From Aquitalea sp. LB_tupeE (lineage in GTDB: Bacteria; Pseudomonadota; Gammaproteobacteria; Burkholderiales; Chromobacteriaceae), in NCBI RefSeq assembly GCF_013391415.1, contig NZ_JACAXB010000034.1, positions 226,512-290,511 on the forward strand: 64,000 nucleotides of DNA. Direction: 5' to 3'. The position numbers and the translations under genes are program-made. The notes under the pieces were generated by a model. The model saw nothing but the letters and a program-made list of their open reading frames with translations, had not been told where the DNA came from and did not search any database. Shown here piece by piece: positions 18,635 to 26,724 of the stretch. Position 1 is the first letter of the stretch, and the number at the start of each line of letters is the position of its first letter.

Positions 18635-21229
18635 TCAGTTCACTGCCACGGTAGCGGCGATGTCCTGATAGTCCTTGATCTGGTCGAAGTTCAGGTACTG
18701 GTAAACCTCGGCACCCTTCTCGTTGATGATGCCGATATTGGCCTTGTACTCTTCCACGGTCGGAATCTTGCCCAGCTTGGAGCAGATGGCGGCCAGTTCG
18801 GCCGAACCCAAGAACACATTGGTGTTCTTGCCCAGACGGTTGGGGAAGTTACGGGTGGAAGTGGACATCACGGTGGCACCTTCGCGCACCTGTGCCTGGT
18901 TACCCATGCACAGCGAGCAGCCCGGCATTTCGGTACGGGCACCGGCCATGCCGAACACGCCGTAGTGACCTTCGTTGGTCAACTGCTCGGCATCCATCTT
19001 GGTCGGCGGAGCCAGCCACAGTTTTACCGGCAGGTCGCGCTTGCCTTCCAGCAGCTTGGAAGCCGCACGGAAGTGACCGATGTTGGTCATGCAAGAACCG
19101 ATGAACACTTCGTCGATCGGAGTGCCGGCCACTTCGGACATGAACTTCACGTCATCCGGGTCGTTCGGGCAGGCGACGATAGGCTCTTTCACGTCAGCCA
19201 GATCGATTTCGATCACGGCAGCGTATTCGGCATCGGCATCAGCCTTCAGCAGTTCGCCGTTGGCAATCCACTCTTCCATCTTCTTGATGCGGCGCTCCAG
19301 GGTGCGGGCATCGGCGTAGCCGTCGGCGATCATGGTCTTCATCAGGGTGATGTTGGAGCGCATGTATTCGACGATGGGTTCCTTGTTCAGGTGCACGGTG
19401 CAACCGGCAGCGGAACGTTCGGCAGAAGCGTCGGACAGTTCGAATGCCTGCTCCACCTTCAGGTTCGGCAAACCTTCGATTTCCAGCACGCGGCCGGAGA
19501 AGATGTTCTTCTTGCCGGCCTTGGCTACGGTCAACAGACCTTGCTTGATGGCATACAGCGGAATTGCGTTAACCAGGTCACGCAGGGTGACGCCGGGTTG
19601 CAGTTCGCCCTTGAAGCGCACCAGAACGGATTCCGGCATGTCCAGCGGCATGACGCCGGTAGCCGCGGCAAAAGCCACCAGACCGGAACCGGCCGGGAAG
19701 GAAATGCCGATCGGGAAACGGGTGTGGGAGTCACCACCGGTACCCACGGTATCCGGCAGCAGCAGACGGTTCAGCCAGCTGTGAATCACGCCATCGCCCG
19801 GACGCAGTGCAACACCGCCACGGGTGGAGATGAAGGCCGGCAGTTCCTTGTGCATTTTCACGTCCACCGGCTTCGGATAAGCGGCGGTGTGACAGAAGGA
19901 CTGCATCACCAGGTCGGCGGAGAAGCCCAGGCAAGCCAGGTCTTTCAGCTCGTCGCGGGTCATCGGGCCAGTAGTATCTTGCGAACCCACGGTGGTCATC
20001 TTCGGTTCGCAGTAGGTGCCCGGACGCACGCCCTGGCCTTCCGGCAGACCACAGGCGCGGCCAACCATCTTCTGTGCCAGCGAGAAGCCCTTGCCGGAAT
20101 TGGCCGGGTCTTTGGGCAGACGGAATACGGTGGACGGAGCCAGACCCAGTGCTTCACGGGCCTTGGCAGTCAGACCACGGCCGATGATCAGGTTGATACG
20201 GCCGCCTGCACGCACTTCGTCGAGCAGCACGTCAGACTTTAGCTGGAAGCTGGCAACGGTGGCGCCGTTCTTTTCAATCTTGCCGTCATACGGATAGATG
20301 TCGATCACATCGCCCATTTCCAGCGCAGACACATCCACTTCGATCGGCAGCGAGCCGGAGTCTTCCTGGGTGTTGAAGAAGATCGGCGCAATCTTGCCGC
20401 CCAGGGTCACGCCGCCAAAGCGCTTGTTCGGCACAAACGGAATATCCTGGCCGGTAGCCCATACCACGGAGTTGGTGGCGGACTTGCGGGAAGAACCGGT
20501 ACCCACCACGTCGCCCACGTAGGCAACCAGATGGCCTTTTTTCTTCAGGTCTTCAATGAACTGCATCGGACCGCGCTTGCCGTCTTCTTCCGGGACGAAG
20601 GCAGCACCCGGACGGGTGTTCTTCAGCATGGCCAGGTAGTGCAGCGGGATGTCCGGGCGGCTCCAGGCGTCCGGTGCCGGCGACAGGTCGTCGGTATTGG
20701 TTTCGCCCGGCACCTTGAATACGGTAACGGTGATTTTCTTTTCCACTTCAGGACGGCTGGTGAACCATTCGGCATCAGCCCAGCTTTGCAGCACGCCCTT
20801 GGCGTTGGCATTGCCAGCATCAGCCAGTACTTGCACGTCGTGGAAGAAGTCGAATACCAGCAGGGTCTTTTTCAGGCCTTCGGCAGCGATGCCGCCTACT
20901 TCGGCGTCAGCCAGCAGGTCGATCAGCGGCTTGACATTGTAGCCACCCAGCATGGTGCCCAACAGCTCGGTAGCCTTGGCACGGGAAACCAGCGGCGAAG
21001 CCACGCTGCCTTCGGCAACAGCAGCCAGGAAAGAAGCCTTGACCTTGGCGGCATCATCCACACCCGGCGGCACGCGGAAGGTGATCAGCTCGACCAGCAG
21101 ATCTTCCTCGCCCTTGGGCGGGTTTTTCAGCAGTTCGACCAATTGTTCGGTTTGCTTGGCATTCAGCGGGAGGGGCGGAATGCCCAGTGCAGCGCGCTCT
21201 GCAACATGCTGACGGTAGGCTTCGAGCAT
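18635..21229 (-). CDS. acnB: Aconitate hydratase B
   Basis: The TCA-cycle enzyme converting citrate to isocitrate through cis-aconitate with a [4Fe-4S] cluster. From the ATG at 21229 it is 864 residues, the usual AcnB length, beginning [19 protein letters not shown], very close to the E. coli start; an in-frame extension to 21298 lacks family similarity. The HEAT-like N-terminal domain, [34 protein letters not shown] and [13 protein letters not shown] plus CSLCMGNQA (three cluster-binding cysteines) are all present. A 2-methylcitrate role is also possible, as for other AcnB. Divergent from a LysR-type gene whose promoter region carries an inverted repeat. Confidence 0.97.
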   Translation of the reverse strand: MLEAYRQHVAERAALGIPPLPLNAKQTEQLVELLKNPPKGEEDLLVELITFRVPPGVDDAAKVKASFLAAVAEGSVASPLVSRAKATELLGTMLGGYNVKPLIDLLADAEVGGIAAEGLKKTLLVFDFFHDVQVLADAGNANAKGVLQSWADAEWFTSRPEVEKKITVTVFKVPGETNTDDLSPAPDAWSRPDIPLHYLAMLKNTRPGAAFVPEEDGKRGPMQFIEDLKKKGHLVAYVGDVVGTGSSRKSATNSVVWATGQDIPFVPNKRFGGVTLGGKIAPIFFNTQEDSGSLPIEVDVSALEMGDVIDIYPYDGKIEKNGATVASFQLKSDVLLDEVRAGGRINLIIGRGLTAKAREALGLAPSTVFRLPKDPANSGKGFSLAQKMVGRACGLPEGQGVRPGTYCEPKMTTVGSQDTTGPMTRDELKDLACLGFSADLVMQSFCHTAAYPKPVDVKMHKELPAFISTRGGVALRPGDGVIHSWLNRLLLPDTVGTGGDSHTRFPIGISFPAGSGLVAFAAATGVMPLDMPESVLVRFKGELQPGVTLRDLVNAIPLYAIKQGLLTVAKAGKKNIFSGRVLEIEGLPNLKVEQAFELSDASAERSAAGCTVHLNKEPIVEYMRSNITLMKTMIADGYADARTLERRIKKMEEWIANGELLKADADAEYAAVIEIDLADVKEPIVACPNDPDDVKFMSEVAGTPIDEVFIGSCMTNIGHFRAASKLLEGKRDLPVKLWLAPPTKMDAEQLTNEGHYGVFGMAGARTEMPGCSLCMGNQAQVREGATVMSTSTRNFPNRLGKNTNVFLGSAELAAICSKLGKIPTVEEYKANIGIINEKGAEVYQYLNFDQIKDYQDIAATVAVN

Positions 21230-21390
21230 AGCTTGGGACCTTTTTGCTTGGGTTGTTTGCAATGAGTCAGCCGCCAGCGGGGGATCAACTGGCGGCAACC
21301 GTCCGGGGAGATTTCGTTCTACCCCGTTTTGATTGCTGGAAGATTACGCTCTCTGCATGCCAGTTACAAACGAGTAATCGAAACATCGTC

Positions 21391-21407
21391 TGTGAGTTAT
21401 ACTCACA
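21391..21407. promoter_or_regulatory. Perfect inverted repeat just upstream of the LysR-type gene
   Basis: TGTGAGT-TAT-ACTCACA, with 7-bp perfect arms, ends two bases before the preferred LysR start codon and 162 bases upstream of acnB. It could be the regulator's autorepression site or a site controlling the divergent acnB gene. Confidence 0.5.
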
Positions 21408-21409
21408 CC

Positions 21410-22354
21410 ATGAGCACTTACCCCCCTCTCAATGCGCTGCGGATATTCGAGGCCGCAGCAAGGCTGGAAAGCTTTTCCTCGGCAGCAGACGAGCTGTTCG
21501 TTACCCACGGTGCTGTGAGTAAGCAGATCAAGCAGTTGGAAGAATGGCTGGGCGTGCGCCTGTTTGAACGCGCCGGCGGACGGGTAAAACTGACCGACAC
21601 CGGCTGGCGTTACCTGATCCAGGTGCAGGACGGACTGGACCTGATCGCCAATGCCACTTCGCAATTGCTGCAACCGGACAACCAGCGCCGGCTGACCATC
21701 AACTCCACCCCCACCATGGCCATGCACTGGCTGATGCCACGCTTGCACGTTTTCCGCGAAAGCTATCCGGACGTGGAATTGCATCTGGTGACATCCGACC
21801 GCGACATCAGCCGGCTGGACAGCCCGTTTGACATTGCCATCCGTCGCGGCCCCGGTGACTGGCCCGGCCATATTGCCAAGCCGTTTCTGGAAGAGTGCGA
21901 GCTGCCCTTGTGCTCGCCCGCGCTGCTCAAGCGCTTTCCGATTGAAAGCCCGGCCGACCTGGCTCAGCACACCCTGCTATACGCCGACACGCGGCCTACT
22001 GCCTGGCAGCGCTGGCTGACCCTGGCTGGCGTGCCGGAGCTGAAACCGGCCTGCGGCCTGCATTTCGACCGCTTCTCGCTGGCACTGCAAGCGGCACTGG
22101 ATGGTCTTGGCGTGGCGCTGGGTCCATTACCGATGGCACAGGCACTGGTGGACTCCGGTCAGCTGGTAGCTCCGCTATCCAGCCCGGTGGTACCGGTACG
22201 GGATTATTGCTGGATCGTGCCGCGCACGGCATCGGGCGATTCAACGGTAGCTTCGTTCTGCCGCTGGCTGGAGCAGGAAGCCGGACAGATGCGCCCCTTT
22301 CCTGCTGCCGGACTGAATGCCAACATAATTGCCCACGCCTTCCCGGCCGATTAA
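21410..22354 (+). CDS. LysR-family transcriptional regulator (GcvA-like)
   Basis: 314 residues starting MSTYPPLNALRIFEAAARL. The winged helix-turn-helix (SFSSAADELFVTHGAVSKQIKQLEEWLG, about residues 21-48) is followed by a periplasmic-binding-protein-like effector domain. The pattern PPLNALR at the start and RPTAWQRWL late in the domain are like GcvA/AmpR-type regulators. The start at 21410 is preferred over an upstream one because homologues begin here. It is divergent from acnB, so acnB or a distant target may be controlled; LysR proteins commonly repress their own gene from such overlapping sites. Confidence 0.87.
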   Translation: MSTYPPLNALRIFEAAARLESFSSAADELFVTHGAVSKQIKQLEEWLGVRLFERAGGRVKLTDTGWRYLIQVQDGLDLIANATSQLLQPDNQRRLTINSTPTMAMHWLMPRLHVFRESYPDVELHLVTSDRDISRLDSPFDIAIRRGPGDWPGHIAKPFLEECELPLCSPALLKRFPIESPADLAQHTLLYADTRPTAWQRWLTLAGVPELKPACGLHFDRFSLALQAALDGLGVALGPLPMAQALVDSGQLVAPLSSPVVPVRDYCWIVPRTASGDSTVASFCRWLEQEAGQMRPFPAAGLNANIIAHAFPAD

Positions 22355-22389
22355 GCAAGCCTCCAGCCTGCCTCGGCGGGCAAATGGCA

Positions 22390-23154
22390 TCAGGGTGCGG
22401 GAATCAGCCCGATTTCCCGCACTTCCAGCGGAGCGACTTCACGCGGTAGCCACTTGTTGTAGATGCGGCGGAAGCTGCCATTCTTTTTCATGGCGGCCAG
22501 CGCGTCGAACCAGCGCTGGATCACCTTCCCTGAGGTGCCCCGGGAAAAGGCCAGGTAGAGCTCCAGCGACTCCAGCACCCGCACCACTTCCACAGCGTCA
22601 GGCGGTTGATGAATATCCTTCAATACCGCCCCCACCACAAAGCTGCCCTCCACCCAAAGGTCGTAACGCCCGCCCAGTAATTTCTGCGCAGTCACTTGCG
22701 GCGTGGGTGCCAGATCAAGCTCGACAAAACCTGCCGCAGCAGCCGCATCGGCAAAAATACTGCCACGGTAAGCCCCCACCGGCCTGCTGTACAGCCCGGC
22801 ACCCAATGACTGCAGGGCCGCAGCCTCGCCCTTGCGGCACAGCAGCACGGTTTGCGAGATGGCCACCGGCCCCACCAGCGTCATGATTTTTTCGCGCGCA
22901 TCGCTGCGCCCCACGGTAAACAGCATGACATTCGGCGTGGTTTCCAGTTCGCGGTAGCCACGCACCCAGGGCACGACATCGATACCGCTATTGTCATGGA
23001 TGCGACTCTGAATTTCCCGCACCACCTCCACCGCCATGCCATCCGCCACCCCATGACGTGAAAAGGTGATTGGCGGCCACTCTTCGGTATAGATGGAGAG
23101 CGCAACAGCAGGCAGCGCATTCAGCAGCAGGATCAGTAGCAGAATCGGGCGCAT
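22390..23154 (-). CDS. Periplasmic solute-binding protein, family 3 type
   Basis: 254 residues from the ATG at 23154, where a short signal peptide (MRPILLLILLLNALPAVALS) begins after a GAGAG ribosome site; a longer start at 23202 is possible but would bury the signal. The body (LSIYTEEWPPITFSRHGVADGMAVEVV, then LGAGLYSRPVGAYRGS, then KNGSFRRIYNKWLP) is the SBP_bac_3 fold used for polar amino acids. No ABC permease or ATPase lies beside it; orphan proteins of this group often act as sensors or enzymes rather than in import. It is divergent from fbp. Confidence 0.75.
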   Translation of the reverse strand: MRPILLLILLLNALPAVALSIYTEEWPPITFSRHGVADGMAVEVVREIQSRIHDNSGIDVVPWVRGYRELETTPNVMLFTVGRSDAREKIMTLVGPVAISQTVLLCRKGEAAALQSLGAGLYSRPVGAYRGSIFADAAAAAGFVELDLAPTPQVTAQKLLGGRYDLWVEGSFVVGAVLKDIHQPPDAVEVVRVLESLELYLAFSRGTSGKVIQRWFDALAAMKKNGSFRRIYNKWLPREVAPLEVREIGLIPAP

Positions 23155-23200
23155 GGCAGCTCTCGTCACAAAATCATCTTTTATTGATAGCTGTTTGCGC

Positions 23201-23228
23201 ATGACGATGCAGGCATATTCGTTATAAT
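23201..23228 (+). promoter_or_regulatory. Predicted sigma-70 promoter of fbp
   Basis: A perfect TATAAT (23223-23228) stands 16 bases after ATGACG (23201-23206). The fbp start codon is about 70 bases downstream. Confidence 0.6.
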
Positions 23229-23300
23229 GGCCGCCTGACATGAAATTCGCTGTGCCAGAACCAGGTCTGTTTTGCACATCCACCGCACGCAAGGAACGAC

Positions 23301-24305
23301 ATGAGCCGCATCACCCTTTCCCGCTTTCTGATCGAACAACAGCGCAAGGCCGGCACCCTGCCGCCAGAGTTGCGCCTGCTGATCGAAACCGTTGGCCGCG
23401 CTTGTAAAGCCATCAGCTACTCCGTCAACAAGGGGGCATTGGCTGGCATTCTGGGTGAGGCCGGCACCGGCAACATTCAGGGCGAGGCGCAAAAGAAACT
23501 GGACGTGATTGCCAACGACTTCCTGCTGGACGCCAACGAATGGGGCGGCAGCCTGGCCGCCATGGCATCGGAAGAAATGGAACTGCCTTATCACATTCCG
23601 GGCGAATACCCGAAGGGCGAATACCTGCTGATGTTCGACCCGCTGGATGGTTCCTCCAATATCGATGTCAACATCTCGGTTGGTACCATTTTCTCCATCC
23701 TGCGCTGCCCGGAAGGCATTGACCACCCGACCGAAGAAGCCTTTTTGCAACCGGGCACCAGACAGGTTGCCGCCGGTTACACCGTTTACGGCCCGCAAAC
23801 CATGCTGGTACTGACCTTCGGCAGCGGCGTGCACGGCTTTACGCTGGACCGCGAACATGGCTCTTTCGTGCTGACTCACTCCGACATGCAGGTTCCGGAA
23901 AGCACCCAGGAATTTGCCATCAACATGTCGAATATGCGTCACTGGGAAGCACCGGTAAAACGCTATGTCGACGAAATGCTGGCAGGCAAGACCGGCCCGC
24001 TGGGCAAGGACTACAATATGCGCTGGGTGGCTTCCATGGTGGCCGAAGTGCATCGCATCATCACCCGTGGCGGCATTTTCATGTATCCGAAAGATGCCCG
24101 CGATCCGGGCAAGGCCGGCAAGCTGCGCATCATGTACGAAGGCAACCCGATGGCCTTCATCATCGAACAGGCAGGCGGCGCTGCCACCAATGGTTATCAG
24201 CGCATCTTGGACATCCAGCCGCAAGGCCTGCACGAACGCGTAGCGGTGTTCCTGGGCTCCAAGGAAGAAGTTGAGCGCATTACCAGCTACCATCAACAAC
24301 AGTAA
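23301..24305 (+). CDS. fbp: Fructose-1,6-bisphosphatase class 1
   Basis: 334 residues, the normal class I length. It removes the 1-phosphate of fructose 1,6-bisphosphate in gluconeogenesis. The metal-binding segment [20 protein letters not shown] (about 112-131), the upstream ASEEMELP and the late [17 protein letters not shown] are diagnostic. It has its own promoter and terminator and so is probably transcribed alone. Confidence 0.97.
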   Translation: MSRITLSRFLIEQQRKAGTLPPELRLLIETVGRACKAISYSVNKGALAGILGEAGTGNIQGEAQKKLDVIANDFLLDANEWGGSLAAMASEEMELPYHIPGEYPKGEYLLMFDPLDGSSNIDVNISVGTIFSILRCPEGIDHPTEEAFLQPGTRQVAAGYTVYGPQTMLVLTFGSGVHGFTLDREHGSFVLTHSDMQVPESTQEFAINMSNMRHWEAPVKRYVDEMLAGKTGPLGKDYNMRWVASMVAEVHRIITRGGIFMYPKDARDPGKAGKLRIMYEGNPMAFIIEQAGGAATNGYQRILDIQPQGLHERVAVFLGSKEEVERITSYHQQQ

Positions 24306-24312
24306 AAAAGCC

Positions 24313-24342
24313 AACCCTGCCGCTTGCGGCAGGGTTTTTTTA
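24313..24342 (+). terminator. Rho-independent terminator of fbp
   Basis: An 11-bp stem AACCCTGCCGC / GCGGCAGGGTT with a two-base centre, followed by seven T. Confidence 0.92.
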
Positions 24343-24412
24343 TTGGCAATACTGACAGTTGCTCCAAGCAGCCTATAGTGAATTAACGTTTATCAGATAA
24401 CGGATACCGCGC

Positions 24413-25210
24413 ATGCTGTCTACCCAACACCTGATTGTCGCTCTGGCAGAAAGCTCATCCGTGCAAGCGCAGATCATCCGCAATGCACTTGGCGAGATGG
24501 GCATTACGCGCATGGAGGTATTTGAAACCGGCGCAGACTTGCTGGACTACATCAGCCAGTACAAACCGGATGTGGTGATGAGTGCCTTCCACCTGCCGGA
24601 CATGACGGCCGGTGAAATGATTTTCCGCATGCGCGGTCATCTGGAATTGCGCGACATTCCTTTCATTCTGGTTTCCAGCGAAACCAACCCGGAACTGATC
24701 GACCCCATGCGCCAGGCCGGTCTGATGGGCATTCTGCCCAAACCCTTCGACCTGCCCCAGCTGCGCAAGGTCATCAACGACACCATGGATTTCCTGTCCG
24801 TCAACCAGAGCGACAACGACAGCGACATTGATTACGCCGACCTGAACATCCTGCTGGTGGATGACAGCGTGATGGCACGCCGCCATATCCGCACCGTGCT
24901 GGAACGACTGGGCTTCGAGAAAATTACCGAATCCTGGAGCGGCAAGGACGCCTTGCCACTGATAGACAGCACCCTGTTCGACCTGGTGCTGACCGACTAC
25001 AACATGCCGATGATGGACGGCTGCGAGCTGACCCGCTACATCCGCACCAACAGCATGCAAAGCTCGGTGCCCGTCATCATGATTTCCAGCGAGGAAAACA
25101 TGGAGAAACTGGCCGCCGCCGAAGCTGCCGGCGTATCCGCCATCATGGGCAAGCCCTTCGAAACCTCGGCGGTGCGCCAGATTCTGCGCACCCAGTTGGC
25201 GCAGCGCTGA
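24413..25210 (+). CDS. Tandem response-regulator receiver protein (first receiver lacks phospho-acceptor Asp)
   Basis: 265 residues forming two receiver domains (about 5-130 and 143-263) and no output domain. The second is canonical: acidic pair in LLVDDS (149-152), phospho-acceptor Asp195 in VLTDYNMP, and Lys in IMGKPF. In the first, the matching position is Ala58 (VVMSAFHLP) and the acidic pair is reduced to Ala-Glu, while the Lys (ILPKPF, Lys110) remains. The first domain is therefore a pseudo-receiver. Such proteins act in phosphorelay or as switchable protein-binding modules, often in chemotaxis or motility. No kinase is adjacent, so the partner is unknown. Convergent with the next gene, one base apart. 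Confidence 0.85.
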   Translation: MLSTQHLIVALAESSSVQAQIIRNALGEMGITRMEVFETGADLLDYISQYKPDVVMSAFHLPDMTAGEMIFRMRGHLELRDIPFILVSSETNPELIDPMRQAGLMGILPKPFDLPQLRKVINDTMDFLSVNQSDNDSDIDYADLNILLVDDSVMARRHIRTVLERLGFEKITESWSGKDALPLIDSTLFDLVLTDYNMPMMDGCELTRYIRTNSMQSSVPVIMISSEENMEKLAAAEAAGVSAIMGKPFETSAVRQILRTQLAQR

Positions 25211-25211
25211 A

Positions 25212-26042
25212 TCAGCGCGGCATCACCCACACCAGGCGGGAGCCGCCCTGTGCGTCATTCAGCGCCTGGCGGCGCCAGTAGCCCTGACTGGCAAATGCAG
25301 TACCCGTGTCTGCCACCCCAGCCATGCGGCAATAGCTGACTTCCTGAAAACCCGCCTGCAACAATTGGCTGCGGCCCTTTTTGCGCGACTTGACGCAAGT
25401 GGGATGACTGGCCAGCGCCACCAACTCCGCCGGAGCTGCCTCCTCCCAGCCACACACCATTTCCAGCTTGGGCTGGGTCATCACAGCCAGTCCACCGAGT
25501 ACCATCGCCAACAAGGCATGCCATTCCGGCGCCACCGTTGCCATCGGCGCAGCCAGCTCACCGGGGTAATTCACCAGCAGTGCCAGGCTTTGTTCGCCCT
25601 GTGCCAGCCAGTCTCTTCCCGGCAATGAGAAATCAGCAGCAAGCAGCAGCAAGGCCACCGCACGGCTATCCGGCAGATGCATGACGAAAGCTCCGCCCTG
25701 CTCGCCCGCATGCAAATAAAACGCATTGGCAGGCAAGCTGAGCCTCTCCGGCATATTGGCGGGCAGACGGGTGTGCTCCAGCGCCTGCATCAGACCGGAA
25801 TCCAGTTGCGCCATGACGCGGCCATGACGGCAAAACTGGCCATAGGCATCGGCCAGACGCTGTTCGGTAGCAATGCGCGCCGATGCAGCCGGATACACTT
25901 GAGCTGCGCGCTCCAGTTCGCGCGCCACCAGCGCCATGCCTTCCTGTTGAACAGCTTCAGCTTGCACTGCCTGGGTATAGAGTTGCCCGACACGTCTGGC
26001 CCAAGGCCGCGTGGCGGCATAACGTTGCACAGCATAAAGCAT
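25212..26042 (-). CDS. Conserved-looking protein of unknown function
   Basis: 276 residues; I do not recognise it. There is no signal peptide. The N-terminal half is helical and Ala/Gln/Arg-rich; a hydrophobic stretch AVALLLLAADFSLPGRDWL sits mid-protein, too short and interrupted for a clear membrane span. The C-terminal half has two isolated cysteines (EMVCGWEE and HPTCVKSRKKGR) and a basic patch. Codon usage looks like its neighbours, and the frame is bracketed tightly by the receiver gene, so it is probably a real gene. The ribosome site before the ATG is weak. Confidence 0.55.
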   Translation of the reverse strand: MLYAVQRYAATRPWARRVGQLYTQAVQAEAVQQEGMALVARELERAAQVYPAASARIATEQRLADAYGQFCRHGRVMAQLDSGLMQALEHTRLPANMPERLSLPANAFYLHAGEQGGAFVMHLPDSRAVALLLLAADFSLPGRDWLAQGEQSLALLVNYPGELAAPMATVAPEWHALLAMVLGGLAVMTQPKLEMVCGWEEAAPAELVALASHPTCVKSRKKGRSQLLQAGFQEVSYCRMAGVADTGTAFASQGYWRRQALNDAQGGSRLVWVMPR

Positions 26043-26143
26043 TTCGGTGACAGCCCTCGGACAAGAAAAAAGGGCCGCATTGTAAGCGCAAGCCGTGGCT
26101 TACCGCCAGTCTGCGCAACGAGAAGAGGATGGCGGACCGTGAT

Positions 26144-26578
26144 TCAGGCCAGGCTGTTACCGCTGGAAATGAAGGAATAACGGCAAATATCTTCGCGGCG
26201 CTGCCAGCCCTGGTTTTCCCAGAAACTCTGCGCAGCGGTATTGCTGCGGAAGACATCAAGATGGGTCTTGGCAATGCCCTGGCGTGCCAGTTCGGTAATA
26301 CAGGCATCCACCAGACGACGCGCCAGCCCCTGGCGACGATAAGCCGGCAACACCAGCAAATGCTGCAGATAGCCACGACGGCCATCATGTCCCGACATCA
26401 CGCAGCCGACAATGTTGCCATCCACTTCGGCAACAAAGCTCAAACCGGGGTTACGCGTCAGATAACGCGCGGTGGCATCTTCAGAGTCAGCATCGCGGAT
26501 GGAAATACCAGGGGTTTGCTGCATCAGTTGCAGCACGGTGGGGTAATCATCCAGCGTCATCAATCGAATGACAGGCAT
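26144..26578 (-). CDS. GNAT-family N-acetyltransferase
   Basis: 144 residues from the ATG at 26578 (MPVIRLMTLDDYP); a GTG at 26602 would add eight residues. The acetyl-CoA-binding motif A is present as LQHLLVLPAYRRQGLARRLVDACI, preceded by GCVMSGHDGRRGYL, and the C-terminal SFWENQGWQRR is typical of motif B. It transfers an acetyl group to an unknown amine acceptor. It sits alone between an unknown gene and the end of the encapsulin operon. Confidence 0.85.
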   Translation of the reverse strand: MPVIRLMTLDDYPTVLQLMQQTPGISIRDADSEDATARYLTRNPGLSFVAEVDGNIVGCVMSGHDGRRGYLQHLLVLPAYRRQGLARRLVDACITELARQGIAKTHLDVFRSNTAAQSFWENQGWQRREDICRYSFISSGNSLA

Positions 26579-26656
26579 GGTAGTACTTTCATCAAGATAC
26601 ACGCTCCATGTTATGCCCGGAGGCTGCCGTCAGAAAAGTCCGCTGCTCTCACCAAG

Positions 26657-26690
26657 CAGCAGGGCCGATGCAAATGCACCGGCCCTGCTG
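26657..26690. terminator. Hairpin just past the encapsulin operon
   Basis: CAGCAGGGCCG and CGGCCCTGCTG (26657-26667 and 26680-26690) form an 11-bp stem with a 12-base loop, 35 bases downstream of the cysteine desulfurase stop. There is no strong uridine run, so it may be a terminator or an RNA-stabilising 3' end. Confidence 0.55.
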
Positions 26691-26724
26691 ATAAACAGCC
26701 AGTCAGACTGCTGGTGACACGGCC

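Noticed and set aside
18200..20242. A 680-codon plus-strand open frame across ftsK and acnB
   Set aside because: It spans two real minus-strand genes and the gap between them, with no family similarity.
22390..23154. An amino acid ABC transporter operon with the solute-binding protein
   Set aside because: No permease or ATPase is adjacent, so only the lone binding protein is claimed.
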